Program-made: the position numbers and the translations under genes
DNA from: Capillidium heterosporum
Lineage: Eukaryota > Entomophthoromycota > Entomophthoromycetes > Entomophthorales > Capillidiaceae
DNA length: 64,000 bases
Assembly: GCA_016630905.1 (NCBI GenBank)
Contig: WBMQ01000001.1
Span: 2,914,001-2,978,000 of the forward strand
Direction of reading: 5' to 3'
Part shown: positions 23,390-34,257 of the stretch, piece by piece
Layout of the letters: the number at the start of each line of letters is the position of its first letter
Position numbering within the stretch: position 1 is the stretch's first letter
The notes under the pieces: model-generated
What the model was told of the DNA's origin: nothing
The model's input: only the letters and a program-made list of their open reading frames with translations
The model's database searches: none

Positions 23390-23806
23390 TTAAAAATGAT
23401 CCCAGCTAAAAGAAGCAGCAGGATTGTAAAGTCCAGGGAGGTGTCGCTGGATCCAACTAATGATGTGGTAGGTTAGGAAAGCAGAACTAACACCCACCAT
23501 TGCATTTGTGATAAAAGTCTGGATTCTCCGGATGGCAGGTCGGATAGCCAGGTAAAGGTGGTATACCATAATGAGCGCCCATACAATGGTAGTCACGTCC
23601 CAGTTCCAGGAGGGGACCTATCAGGTGAGGGTTAGTGAACAGTCGGTGCTACTGTATTAGGATCAAAGGTAGGGGTGGGCTGGTAGGCTAACGTTGGCTC
23701 GAAGGGGTTGATCATATTAGTAATATTAATCGCCCAAAGAAGGTGAGATCCAAGGGTAGCAAGGATTGTTAGCAGGTAATAAGAGGTAGGGAGGACAGAG
23801 AAACTA
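23390..23806 (-). CDS. Possible small multi-pass membrane protein (partial model)
   Basis: Two open segments splice in frame across a candidate 35-nt intron (23618-23652) with a CACTAAC branch-like element. The first (down to 23653) reads ...YYLLTILATLGSHLLWAI followed by a proline-rich loop (PFEPTLAYQPTPTFDPNT). The second reads VPSWNWDVTTIVWALIMVYH and another hydrophobic stretch (MVGVSSAFLTYHIISW), ending ASFSWDHF*. Three helices are likely. The 5' end is unresolved: the upstream frame closes at a stop near 23807 next to a possible splice acceptor, so at least one exon may be missing from the model. No family recognised. A LINE relic lies about 400 bp upstream, and this could instead be a decaying gene. 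Confidence 0.4.
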
Positions 23807-24229
23807 TACTACATAGTAATACTATGCTGAAACAGGGAGATGAGGAAAGAGACAAGATTTAATTCAGAACTAAGAAACGAAATCAGGCTGTTGCAGCAGC
23901 TATGGCTAGGGATTGGGAGTGAGTAGCAGCTATCAAATAGCAAAGTGGAGCGTTGTCAAGATGAGGGTCTTTAATGGCATCCCAAAGGTTTAAATATCCT
24001 TTTTATACCTTGACAATATTTGTTTATTATTAGAATTCCAATATCAAGATGCTATGCTGATAATAATTGGGATTCCTAGGTTATAGCTGAAACTAAGAGT
24101 ATGGGAATTATATAAAAGTAATCAAAACTATATAATAAGTAAACCAGGTTCCTGACCGAAAATAGCTATAAATGGGAAGTAGAAAAATCGAAAATTGGTA
24201 TGAAAAAATGGTGTGATGATGATAAAAGG

Positions 24230-24900
24230 AACAGGTCGATGACCTAATACTAGGAATTGTAACAATCAAGGTTGTTATAGACATAGCCTTTATGTTAGTA
24301 TTGGATAGTGCAATTGAACGCCAGTACTTGAAGTTTGAACGAGCACCTTTATTCTTATAAAGAAGTGCGATAATGTACTTGCCCTGGTTTGGGACGGGGA
24401 CAGCATGCTTTCAATTATCATTGAAAACTTTTAAAAAAGCTAATTTAAACTGAGGATGCTACTGTTTGTAGAATTCAAAAGGTAATCCATCTGGGCCAGG
24501 AGCTTTGTTGCAGGGGAGAAATTTCATGACCGTGTCAAACTCATTAAAGGTAATGCTTGCCATCAGCATTATATTGTCTTTGATTAAAACTTTTTCGTTT
24601 TCCGATGATGGTGATATTAGTGAAAGGAGGTTGAATAAAGTAGTGAAGTTAGTAGCATTTTTACAGAATAAGTTGTTATAGAATGGTCCGATACCTAGTT
24701 TGGCATTATGTGGGCTGATAGAAACGGAGCCATCAGTAGCCTCAATGGAAGTGGTAGATTGGTTGACTTGGATATTTTGAGACAGACAAGGAAGAGTTTG
24801 ATAGAACGATTGCCATCAATTTTTCATTTGATCTTGAGGCGTTGAGCAGTACGATCCAGTCTTTTCTTTTCAATGGTTTTATATGCTTCAAATACCCTTA
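24230..24900 (-). mobile_element. LINE (non-LTR retrotransposon) ORF2 fragment, reverse transcriptase start
   Basis: Read on the - strand, an open stretch beginning near 24800 (WQSFYQTLPCLSQNIQV, then SIEATDGSVSISPHNA) leads into FNEFDTVMKFLPCNKAPGPDGLPFEFYKQ. This is the diagnostic 'nKAPGPDG..EFYK' motif at the start of the LINE reverse transcriptase. A stop and frame change follow. Then ALLYKNKGARSNFKYWRSIA, the next conserved RT block (LLYKKGdr.d..nWRPI), is read in another frame. No catalytic FADD box, endonuclease or 3' tail is visible, so this is a short internal remnant of one copy. The clade is not determined; the APE-type (L1/Tx1/I-like) group is likely. Confidence 0.85.
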
Positions 24901-25937
24901 TTCATTCCTCTCACCAATAGGGACTTGAAACTAAGCCCCTGTGGGCTTCAAGGTGCACCTTTCGAGCTGCAGCTTAAAACTATTGTTTTTTAACTTTTTA
25001 GCTATCTTTCCTTTAAATTATCTAAAAATGGATCTATCAAATCCTGGGTTTTCCAAGCCATTATATATTTTTATAGCTCACCCAAAGCCAAATAAGCAAG
25101 CAACTCATTTAGAATCGGACAAGGCTTTTTAGTAATAGCTATCACCATAAATCATGAAAAAACCTATAGTCTCATAATATACTATTCATATAAACAAGAT
25201 ATTTTCTAACAAGTTCAATTATTAAAGATTTTTAAATTTACATAAACAGCATAACATAAGAATATATATCTTTTAATGGCCCAAAGTAGCATGTTTACCA
25301 CTTCAAGCTACTAGAACTATCCATTGATAAGCAAACAATTTCTATTACTGTTTAATATGTCAAACAAGTTTTTAAGTTAGCTCTACTTCGAACATCATCA
25401 TCTAAATTCTAAATGAACTTTTTCCTACAGCATAAGCTTCCTTTTCATATTCATAGCGTATAGCTTGAAGACCTTCAATATTTCCATCCAATAGACCTTA
25501 CAAAAGGAAGTACATCCAAAAATAAGATTAAAGTATCATGATATATATTAGATGTATTAAAAATTATTGGTAGGTAGTGTAAAGATCTGCTCAAACTAAG
25601 ATAAAACAGCCTTTTCATTTGGTATTGCAAAGCAGTATACTATCTAATTTTAGGCAAGCTTTCTAAACGGCTTTTCAAATCACCATATCTTTAGACTTTA
25701 ACAGTAAAAGACATAGCTTTACTATCAAAGAATCATAAAACCACCAATCTTATGGCCGAAGATAGTTTTGTAAGAAACTTTCGTTTAGATCTTAACTTCG
25801 ATAAGATATTACAATGTCCCCCATACTATCAGATATATGGTGGGCATTTGAGAACTTCATCTATTAGAAAATAACAAACTTAATATTAAAAAGTTTATTC
25901 ACAGCCATCAAAAGTATTACAAAAAGCATAAAACAAC
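24901..25937. other. Intergenic
   Basis: A+T-rich, possibly including unrecognisable flanks of the LINE fragment. No supportable gene. Confidence 0.45.
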
Positions 25938-27417
25938 CTAAATCTTAGGCTTGTCGGTATTGATGATGACATCTACTGTATCCCAGCAGTTGTTCATGAC
26001 GCCTCTAAAGTTCCAGATAGGTAGTTGTGGTTGTGTGTTAGAGGCCGAATCCCCTAAAAATATACAATAACATGAGTTAGTTTTTGCCATATATATATAT
26101 AAAGACTTACAAGCTCTACAGGCGACAGTAGTGTTTGGAGGTAAGGGGTGGGTCAAGTTGATAGACCACAGTGCCCAGCTCCAGTACCCATGGCCCACTT
26201 TCTCCTGGTGGACTTGGGCTAAGTGCCAAGTCTCCCCCTTGTCGAAAGTTATTTCCACCCTAGTGATCTTACGACCACCACCCGAGATGGCGTACCCATT
26301 GATAGTCCTCTCATTGAATTCCATATTAGGGTTCTGGTTAGATGGTGTACAGATAACGGACTGCACGTTCATCTCGTGGATGGATAGAGATTGGTCCCAG
26401 TATTTATAGGCGTCCTTCTCTTCAACCTAAAGGTTTAAAATAGTTTAGCAAATAGTAGCTATGTTGATGGTAGCTTACATTTTGAGGTAGGACTTTGTAA
26501 TCCCTACGCTGGAAGAACGACGGAGATTCTTCATTTTGGATGCTGATCTTATGAATGAACTTTACCGATCTTGCACCAATGACACCTTAATTCACAGAAA
26601 TTTAGTCAATTTGAAACGAATTTGCATATTTAATGAAAATGGATAAGAATATTTACCTGGTACTACCATTCTCAGTGGGAAGCCATGGTCCCTAGGTAAT
26701 TCGATGTCGTTCATCTCGTAAGCCAAGATAACGTCGTTATCGGCATTCCTAAAATTATAAGTAACTGCTTGACATTAAAAAGTTACATTGCCCAACGAAG
26801 TGGAATAGAAGAGCCGTAACAACTATCCTCTTCTACACCACCGATAGCTTCCATCCAGACGTGCGCGTCGGGGTAGGGGTAGGAGTCCAAATCTTCGGGG
26901 ATACCGGCATCTAGAAGGATATCTCGCAACTTACAGCCGGCCCAATAGGCGTTGGCTAAGGTACCGGGACCCCAGATAACTCCCTTTACTGGCTTCACTT
27001 TCAATAACCCGTCCCTTCGGTTGCCAGCACACTGTGTTGCAAAAATAAAAAGCGGGTGTAAGTATAAACTTCAAGATAAAGAAAGTTACCTGTAAAGCGG
27101 CTAGGATCCTAAGCTTCGTATAGTCGGTTTTAATCTGATGTAAGTTTAAAGTCAAAGGGTTGGGTACAAGCCCCTCCACCTTGAAGTTGAATTTGGAAGG
27201 GTCGATCAGTGGGATAGGTCCGTGGTTCCTCTTGAAGAAGACGTCTATTGGAGTCACATAGTTGCTTACCAGCTGAGCGAGCTTGGGCTCAGCGTTAAAA
27301 GGTGTTACATTACGTACTATGAGTTCCTCATTGGGACGGACAGGCTCATGTAAGTACTGTAGATCGGTACGCTTTCCGTTTTTGGTAGGGTAGGTTGGGG
27401 TTGCTGTCTGTTGCATT
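25938..27417 (-). CDS. Sulfite oxidase, plant-type molybdenum-cofactor enzyme without heme domain
   Basis: Multi-exon gene encoding the sulfite oxidase Moco and dimerisation domains. Near the N-terminus are [20 protein letters not shown] and [13 protein letters not shown]. The Mo-ligating cysteine lies at the exon junction reading LQ-CAGNRR. The core continues with [30 protein letters not shown] and SIPLRW, then [23 protein letters not shown]. The C-terminal dimerisation domain has the [20 protein letters not shown] and WSWALWSI motifs, ending ...NTDKPKI*. No cytochrome b5 domain is encoded, as in plant/peroxisomal-type enzymes, which oxidise sulfite to sulfate using oxygen. No SKL-type peroxisomal tail is present. 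Conservation starts after [12 protein letters not shown] (27417). An upstream in-frame Met at 27539 would add 41 basic residues that could be a targeting extension. At least five short introns. Confidence 0.92.
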
Positions 27418-27539
27418 GTTCTACTTGGTAATATGCTTATGTTTATGATTAGATCGGTAGCTCTTTTATCTACAGCAAGTGGCTTGTTAGTCTTTTTGAA
27501 CTTTGGCTTTAGTTTTTTGAAGTATAAAAGTAAATCCAT

Positions 27540-28604
27540 AGTAAAATGTTAAACCGAAGTAAAGTCTATGGTTTAAAACTAAAATAAATATTGTACCTCT
27601 TGTTAAAAGTATGCCTTGAGTCGATTTAGATACTGGAAAAGAAAGTGAATTTCAGTTTGGAAGAGTGAGTGTCCGTTGTCCATTATTTATACTTTCTCAC
27701 CTGTCAAATTTTGCAAGTTCAAGTTGCACCCCTTATTTAGGCTTAAAATAGTATTTCTTATACCTTCTATAGATAATCTGACTCATCCTCAACCAAAGCA
27801 GCAAATAAAGATTCGTGCTTTGACAAAGCTTTGGGAGGCTCGAGAATACGGGCCTGGCCTATATCAAAAATAGATAGATGGCATGACTCTTTGCAGGAGA
27901 AATGGGTTTGAAACTTGACAAATACATTAGTAAAGAAATCGTAGGGTAGAGGGATCAAGTAGTAAGATCAAAAGATAGTTCCCCTTGGCATGGGTAGGAC
28001 TCCTTCAACTACTGGCTACTGGCAACCAGCAACAAAAGGATGAATCTATGAGCAGGTATAAAACTCGAACGAGGTTTAGCAGAAATCAACATTAATTCTA
28101 ACTTTAGTGGAAAGGTTACAAGGTTTCTAGTAGCTATAAAATCGATGTTTGCTATACTGATAAGAAAATTTATACAAATCAAACAACCAAACTTCAAATC
28201 TTTAAACAAGCTCGAATGTAAATCTATTCTATTTAGTAGAGAAAATAGCTAGAAAGAGTAGGTACAGCGTTATTCAAGCTATAAGCTTAAAGTATCACAC
28301 TGTAAATTACCAAGGGCGTATTTAGATATAAAGAAAGTTTATCATCTATCAGGCTACTGTCTATATTCATAACTCTAATTTTATACCAAGCTAATCAAGT
28401 TTATAAATGTTTGAACATAGATGTAAGTTTTATACAATACTGCTTTCTAAAATAAGGTTATCCACATCTACACCAAGACTACTTCAGATATTTCGATATT
28501 CATTTGATTTGTATCGAATCAACAGTATAAAAGATATATATGAAATAATTCAATTGATACTTAATACAATGTTGTATACGGAACTTATATACCATTTACT
28601 TTCA
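27540..28604. other. Intergenic
   Basis: Sulfite oxidase promoter region and 3' flank of the nucleotidase; no gene supported. Small open frames here have no protein-like features. Confidence 0.5.
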
Positions 28605-29678
28605 TCAAGCAACCAGCTCTACAACTTTGTTAACTAAGCTGAAGGTAGGTTCTCCCAGTAGGATGATATCGAATTTCTCCAAGTAGATCTGCAAAAGCTC
28701 CTTGGTAGGACCGTGGTTGATAATGCCAATTTTCAACGTATTAGCGATATTGAATGAATCTCCCATATCACTATCACCTAACGCATCGCCGACGATAATG
28801 CCGTTAAGTTTATCTTTACAGTGGTGAGCTTGAGGGAACTGATCCATAGGTAGCTGACCCTTATTGAAGACGTGAATGATAGGTCCAAACTGTAATGCGG
28901 CATGAGGTGGTTCTTGGGCAAACACCATCTGGTTAGATACAACAGTGACATTCTTCTTGTTCAAGCTATACTTTTTGAAGGTCGCCTCGATGATATCTAT
29001 CAGATAGAATCACTACTTCAATACCCCAAAACAAAAATAGGTTACCTGTTAGTCCAGCTGATAGCACGATTACCGGGACTTCTAAACTTTCAGTCAAGTT
29101 GAAGAAGGTATCAACAAAAGTTCTAAAATCGGTGTGGAATTGGGCAACTACTTGGTCAATTTTGTTTAAACTGAATCCTTCCGCTAAGAACAGATTGTGT
29201 ACTTCCTTGAACCACTGGACCATTTTGGAGATTTTAACTTCTAAGGGCGTTTGTAGGTCGGTTTCGAAGGGTAGATAGTGTTGAGCTAACTGTTTAACTT
29301 GAATTTTAAACTATTGTAAAAGTATGTCAGTGAGAGGTTAGTGGAAATTAGTTTACCTCTTCAGAGACTAGGTTGGTAGTCATAGGCACATTGTGCCCAC
29401 CGACAAACTTCTGGCCAGGTGCGACCCAAAATTTAGTTAAAGTGGCATCATAATCTTTATAGAGTAAATAAATTTATTCTTATAAAATATGTATAGTAGT
29501 TACCTGTTATAACAGTTAAATTCTGCTTCCCACCATTGACAATCAAAAGTAATTTCTCAGTCAACTTGTTGATATCATTAACTACTATAGTAGAATCATT
29601 GTGGATAGAGGTCAAAAGTTGTTTAATTTTGAGAGGTAAAGTTTCCATGTTGTTTATTGTCAAACTGTTGTAAGTCAT
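28605..29678 (-). CDS. Pyrimidine 5'-nucleotidase, UMPH-1/cN-III family (diverged copy 1)
   Basis: Multi-exon HAD-superfamily gene. Motif I is formed across a splice as T-DYDATLTKFW, motif II is VIVLSAGLT, and motif IV is GIIVGDALGDSDMG, all in the spacing of NT5C3A/NT5C3B enzymes that dephosphorylate UMP, CMP or m7GMP. The exon NKKNVTVVSNQMVFAQEPPH corresponds to the family's 'V.SN...F' segment. About 295 residues when spliced (starts at 29678 or 29648). Motif I has Ala where the canonical fungal/animal motif and the paralogues here have Met (DFDMT). It is the most diverged of the nucleotidase loci in this window and has no MHR-like partner gene next to it. It is divergent to copy 2 across 1.5 kb. 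Confidence 0.9.
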
Positions 29679-31139
29679 TTATATCGATATAGTTGAACTT
29701 GTAATAGTAACCTACGTTTTCCTGCTGCTTCTCACCTTATATGCGACTTCAACCTAGAAAAGCTTATTTCCACGATAACTTATGCAATTTGTGGATTACT
29801 GTTTGTGCCTACTTGGCGAAAATGTAAGATGAGAATTGTAGTGCCAATAAAGAAATACAGGCCATCCGAATCTATTTTAAGGTGTTTAAAAGGAGTCGTA
29901 AGGCTGACCTTGACCTGAAAGTTGTAAATAGATGATTGGAACTAGAGTATAAACGATAGTTATAAATAGAATAAGCTTAGGAAAAGATTGACTCTACCTT
30001 ACTCATTGATGAATATTTCCAACTATCTAGCATGGGTATGCTAGTTCAAAGGTGGTGATATAATAATACACTTTTCTCATTAGCTATACATATCTTCATC
30101 TAGGAGCCATCTCAAAACTATTATGGCAATGTCCTCAATGTCTATATGAAATATATGAGCGAATTCCTGATGCCCATTGATACGACTATAAAAACACCAT
30201 AATTGATAGAAATAAAGTTAGCAACAAAAGAAATGCAACTGGTAAATATTGAATCTTTTGTGTATCTACAATTGTGGTCATCACGAAGATAGCTGCATCC
30301 TGGTCTAGCTATATGTTAGGATGACTGATAGTAGTGATAAAGCAAGTAGAAAAGTAATAAACTAACATCTTATGTAACCAAGGAATTAGGTGTAAACCTA
30401 ACTTCATTTTGCTGGTCTGAGGAGTTTTAACGAGTCTTCAATAATTCCGACTACTATTCAAAATATTCCTTCAATCCACTTTAATCGGCCCGGTAAAACC
30501 CAATGCTATCTTTCAAAGCTTGTAACCTATTATCCACCAACTGAAAGGAGTCTATTCAAAGCCCTTGCAATCGGCTTCACAATATCTTTAGTAAAGCTAC
30601 ATCTAAAAGCATAGTCATTTAACATCTGTTACTAAAAGGTTTATGAGGTATACAAGTTTGTAGTCTGACAATCTTGTAAAAAGGCTGTAGTTTACCCAAA
30701 AGTAGTTATTTCTAGTTTCGAATTAAAGAAGGTGTCTTTGCAAGGTTCTATAATTTTACCTACAGATATTATGCACATACCGCCCATCTAATTTGAAATG
30801 TAATGGGTTGAAAGTTTATCCTATTTTACGCTAAAAGTTAGAGTCGCTTCATCTATATTACACCACAACACTTTTTACATTAAACTTCGAGTATTACTGC
30901 AATGCTATTTGAAATTATAATATTAAAAATATAAGCTTTATACTAAAAGTTCCAAATCTTATTGTAAAATATGATGTATTATATAGCTTGGTTCCAAAAA
31001 ATTAATAATAGATTTCAGCATGAGTGTAAGTTTCCAAAAATTTTACGGGTAACAACAAATTAGTAATGGGGAATAAAGTAAGGTCCAGCTATACTATATA
31101 AACCCAACAGTCCCAACCTTGGTCAAATTCATAAATAAG
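29679..31139. other. Divergent intergenic region between nucleotidase copies 1 and 2
   Basis: No gene. Parts resemble sequence upstream of the other nucleotidase copies: the string GCTGCATCCTGGTCTA near 30292 recurs near 34730 and 58025, and the 30520-30620 stretch resembles 37200-37300. The duplicated unit therefore includes upstream DNA. Confidence 0.5.
31095..31102 (+). promoter_or_regulatory. TATA box of nucleotidase copy 2
   Basis: TATATAAA lies 37 nt before the ATG and is preceded by AATAAAGTAAGGTCCAG. The paralogue at 37686 has the same TATATAAA at the same distance and a matching AATAAAGTAAAGCCCAAG block; the decayed copy at 35680 keeps a degenerate version. Conservation of spacing supports a core promoter. 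Confidence 0.65.
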
Positions 31140-32152
31140 ATGACTAAGGAAACCGTAGAAGAAACCAACTTTTGTAACCCAAGTGGACTACCCAATATCC
31201 ATTTCAAAGACCCCATCAAGCTACTCGAGAAGCTGAACAAGATTAAATTAGATGGAATCTCCAAACTAGCAGTAATTACAGGTACCTAGCCTATTTTAAA
31301 CACTTAATTTAATTTCAATATTTAATGAATAGATTTCGACATGACGATATCCAAATACTGGGTCAATGGCAAGCGCAACTTCAGCAGCCACTCCATTTTG
31401 AAATCGACTGGTTTGATAAGCGAAAGTTTCAAGGAAGAGGAGGAGCGTATATTGAAGAAATACTATCCCATTGAGATAGACAACAGCTTAGACTATACTT
31501 ACAAATTTGCCATGATGGAGGAATGGTGGAACGAAGCCCACAAAATGTTTATCAACGAAAAGCTGACTTATAATGGAGTTAAGCAAGCTATCGAGCAGGC
31601 CCATATGATCTATAGGCAGGGTGGCCTAGAGCTTTTGAACTTTACTAAGGAGCATAAGGTCCCTACTCTGATATTTTCGGCTGGTATTGCAAGTAAGCAT
31701 CTATTCCTATTTCTATTTTCAATATTTTATTTATACTTACAACTAACTTTATTTTAATAGACATCATCGAGTTTCTGTTAGCTAAGCAGAATGTCCTCCA
31801 CCCTGACCTAGATGTCATCTCCAACCGTATAATTTTTGAAGATGAACCACCACATGTCGGCTCTAGTTTCTCAGAGCCTATAATCCACGTCTTGAACAAG
31901 GGTTCGGTCCAACTTGATAGCTTCCCCATCTACTCCAAATTGGGATCTATAACAAACTACATTGTCATTGGTGATTCTTTGGGTGATAAGGATATGGGCG
32001 AGACTTTGGCCAAGGACCTAACCTTGAAGATTGGCCTTTTGAATTTGAATGTCGACAAGGACTTGGATTTGTATTTGGATCACTTTGACATCGTCTTGAC
32101 AGATGATGCTCCGCTGACTTGGCTGAATCTGTTTTTGGAATCTTTGGTATGA
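31140..32152 (+). CDS. Pyrimidine 5'-nucleotidase, UMPH-1/cN-III family (copy 2)
   Basis: Three exons: 31140-31281, 31333-31692 and 31761-32152, with introns of 51 and 68 nt. Spliced product is about 297 residues. Motif I is DFDMTISKYW at the exon 1/2 junction. Exon 2 includes the helical cap with AMMEEWWNEAHK and ends in motif II TLIFSAGIA. Exon 3 has FEDEPPHVG, IIHVLNKGS and motif IV YIVIGDSLGDKDMGE. These are the catalytic Asp pair, the Ser phosphate binder and the Mg-binding Asp residues of NT5C3-type enzymes, so it should be an active cytosolic pyrimidine (or m7GMP) nucleotidase. Exon 3 and 400 bp of its 3' flank are identical to two other loci in the window. An MHR-like gene converges on it from the right, with 668 bp between stops. 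Confidence 0.93.
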
Positions 32153-32565
32153 GGGTTTGTAATAAAGTAAATGTGATGTTTTATTTCTGGGCTCTATATT
32201 TGTCTTGTGATTTGTACTGCAGTAGCAGTTGAAATTGGAGTTTTAAAAGTAAGCTGGTAGCACAAGCAGCTCTTCCAAGATATCTGGAGTGTCTTCCTAC
32301 AGCCAGCTTGTTGAGCCAACTATAGCCATATCTCCTGAGAAGTTCAGTGGTAGGATATATCTGATGGAGAAACAGATGAAGATTACCCAGGTTTAGATGC
32401 TCTACCCTACCATATTATGTAAACATCAAACTGCCGAATTTAATTTACCATCTACATGGACTTGCGCTATACAAACCAAAGATATTGTTTACAATGGATT
32501 GGCTATAGAATATGTTGCCAAATGGCATCTAACGCTGTTGGTAATAAAACCAATGTGCATCAATA
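31852..32565 (+). repeat. 714-bp identical tract (copy 1 of 3)
   Basis: From ACCACATGTCGGCTCTAG in nucleotidase exon 3 to the non-coding 3' flank ending ...GTGCATCAATAG, this segment matches 38398-39111 base for base as far as I can follow. It also matches 53651-54364 inverted. On the left the identity decays gradually through exon 3 and exon 2; on the right it stops abruptly at 32565. Confidence 0.85.
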
Positions 32566-32820
32566 GTGAAATGTCAAATGTAATTGAAATAACAAAACAT
32601 TAGTATTTATTAGATTATACATTTACACGAAGCATTTATAAACAGAAGTATTCAGATCTGGAATGGCGTTTTAATTTTTTACTATCGCATTCGAAAGTAC
32701 TTGGAAACTAACAATACTATGCTGAATGCCTTTGCCTAATGTTTAGTGCTTTGAGGATGAAAGTTGGAAAGCCAATTGGCACAACTAGACTGTCAAAACT
32801 ACTTCCATGAACTTTACTAC
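32153..32820. other. Convergent 3' intergenic region
   Basis: Between the stops of nucleotidase copy 2 and MHR-like member A. The first 413 bp belong to the identical tract; the rest is about 80% similar by eye to 39112-39349. No gene. Confidence 0.6.
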
Positions 32821-34257
32821 TCACCTATAGCATTGTCTTAAGGTTTCAAATCCATCCTTCAGATAATCTAAATCTTCCCACTGATCTGAAGTCGACATAA
32901 CGATCCTATGAATCTTCCTCACATTCTGTATCTCGGCATCACGAAGCTTACCATCGATAGAGCTGTCATAGGCGACCTGGTAGTAGAATTTAGCTAGCAC
33001 GATTGGTAGACCATTGTTGACCGGAAGTTTGATAGGTCGAAGTGGTTTAAGGGAGATGCCAATTTTAGCCCAGTTTTCCAACTGATGTAGCCAACTTTGA
33101 CTTATATTTTGCAAGGCTGAGAAGCGCAGATTGTCGGTAATCGGGATTTTCAAGGTCAAAGTGGAGACACATGGCCATATGAGATAGAAAATAGACAGCC
33201 GATACAAAAAGATGATGTCTAACTTGCTAAGCAAGTCGTAGTCTACTTGGCCTAGGTAAAGTCGTCGAAGGTTGAAGAATGTGTCGACAGAAGTAGGGAA
33301 TAAAATTAAGTTAGTATACCACTTTTCGACTAGTGATAGGAGTTGTTCTCTATGATGGAACGTACTTATCATCAGATTATTGAATTCAATCACTTTTCCG
33401 AGATTAGTTAGATTGGCAGTGTTGTTCAACAGCATTAAATTAAAGAAATGGGCGTAGTTGAACACATGGCGAGTTGGGCTTGGTAGCAGGTGGTTCCTAT
33501 GGAACGCTAAACGGTAGGTACTTATTGACTCATCCAAACTGCTATCAAAGTTCGATGTAAATGAAGTCAAATCACAGTATACTTTTAGACGGTTTATCAG
33601 TTCCAGCTTCCCTAGAGTTACTGAGATGCATTTCAAGAAATCGATAATCAGATGGAAGCAAACTTCTAAACTTGGACCTGCTTCTTCAATTTGTTCACTA
33701 GTTAGTGTATTGTACAAACTGAATGCTCGTTCTAAAACGTTTAATGTGAGAATACTAGTGAATGGCAAATAAATACCTATATAGAACCAACACGTCAGGT
33801 CCTTATAACGAATGAGTTCGATTAAACCCAGCAACACGAAGCCTTTCAACTTTTCAATACGATTGGTAAAGTCAATCGCTTTAGAGCCAATACTTTGTTT
33901 AGCCAAGGTCAAAAAGTGATCTTCTATAAACGATATATTAAATTGAAAATTTTTCTTGACGAATCTGCACCCTAAAGCCAATAGCATATAGGTGTCTTGA
34001 TTCGGCTGGCTCCATAACTTGGGTAACTTGTTCAATTTCAAAAATATTTGACTTTGGTCGGCCTCTCCAAAGTACTGAACTACTAGATGTTCCACCAGCT
34101 TTGAAGTGTTATCCTGCAGTATAGGTCGTTGTACTTTGAGTTGTAAGTTCTTTACTTGGAGTTCTAAGTCGTTGAGTCTGCGTAAAGTTTGTTGGTACCT
34201 CGTATTCTTACCTTTAGATTTGGCTTGGTGTTTGATTTCGCTATTCCCATCTTGCAT
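32821..34257 (-). CDS. MHR-like (fungal_trans-type) protein without zinc cluster, member A
   Basis: Open for 478 codons. Residues ~20-45 (TRYQQTLRRLNDLELQVKNLQ) form a leucine-heptad coiled coil. Then come LVEHLVVQYFGEADQSQIFL, YMLLALGCRFVKKNFQF and a segment reading RIEKLKGFVLLGLIELIRY with CWFYIG...ERAFSLYNTLT. This order resembles the middle homology region of Zn2Cys6 regulators ('YF..inp.fpi', 'LLlA..A.g.RF', 'W.y.G.A.R.a..L'). No Cys6 zinc cluster or other DNA-binding domain is encoded. An in-frame, stop-free 45-nt segment (GTATTTATTT...ACGTTTTAG) corresponds to the intron seen in the paralogues, so the spliced protein is probably 463 residues. The C-terminal block AKFYYQVAYD, then WEDLDYLKDGFETL, is shared by all members. 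The start ATGCAAGATGG is shared with member E. The MHR assignment is by pattern and tentative. Confidence 0.75.
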   Translation of the reverse strand: MQDGNSEIKHQAKSKGKNTRYQQTLRRLNDLELQVKNLQLKVQRPILQDNTSKLVEHLVVQYFGEADQSQIFLKLNKLPKLWSQPNQDTYMLLALGCRFVKKNFQFNISFIEDHFLTLAKQSIGSKAIDFTNRIEKLKGFVLLGLIELIRYKDLTCWFYIGIYLPFTSILTLNVLERAFSLYNTLTSEQIEEAGPSLEVCFHLIIDFLKCISVTLGKLELINRLKVYCDLTSFTSNFDSSLDESISTYRLAFHRNHLLPSPTRHVFNYAHFFNLMLLNNTANLTNLGKVIEFNNLMISTFHHREQLLSLVEKWYTNLILFPTSVDTFFNLRRLYLGQVDYDLLSKLDIIFLYRLSIFYLIWPCVSTLTLKIPITDNLRFSALQNISQSWLHQLENWAKIGISLKPLRPIKLPVNNGLPIVLAKFYYQVAYDSSIDGKLRDAEIQNVRKIHRIVMSTSDQWEDLDYLKDGFETLRQCYR

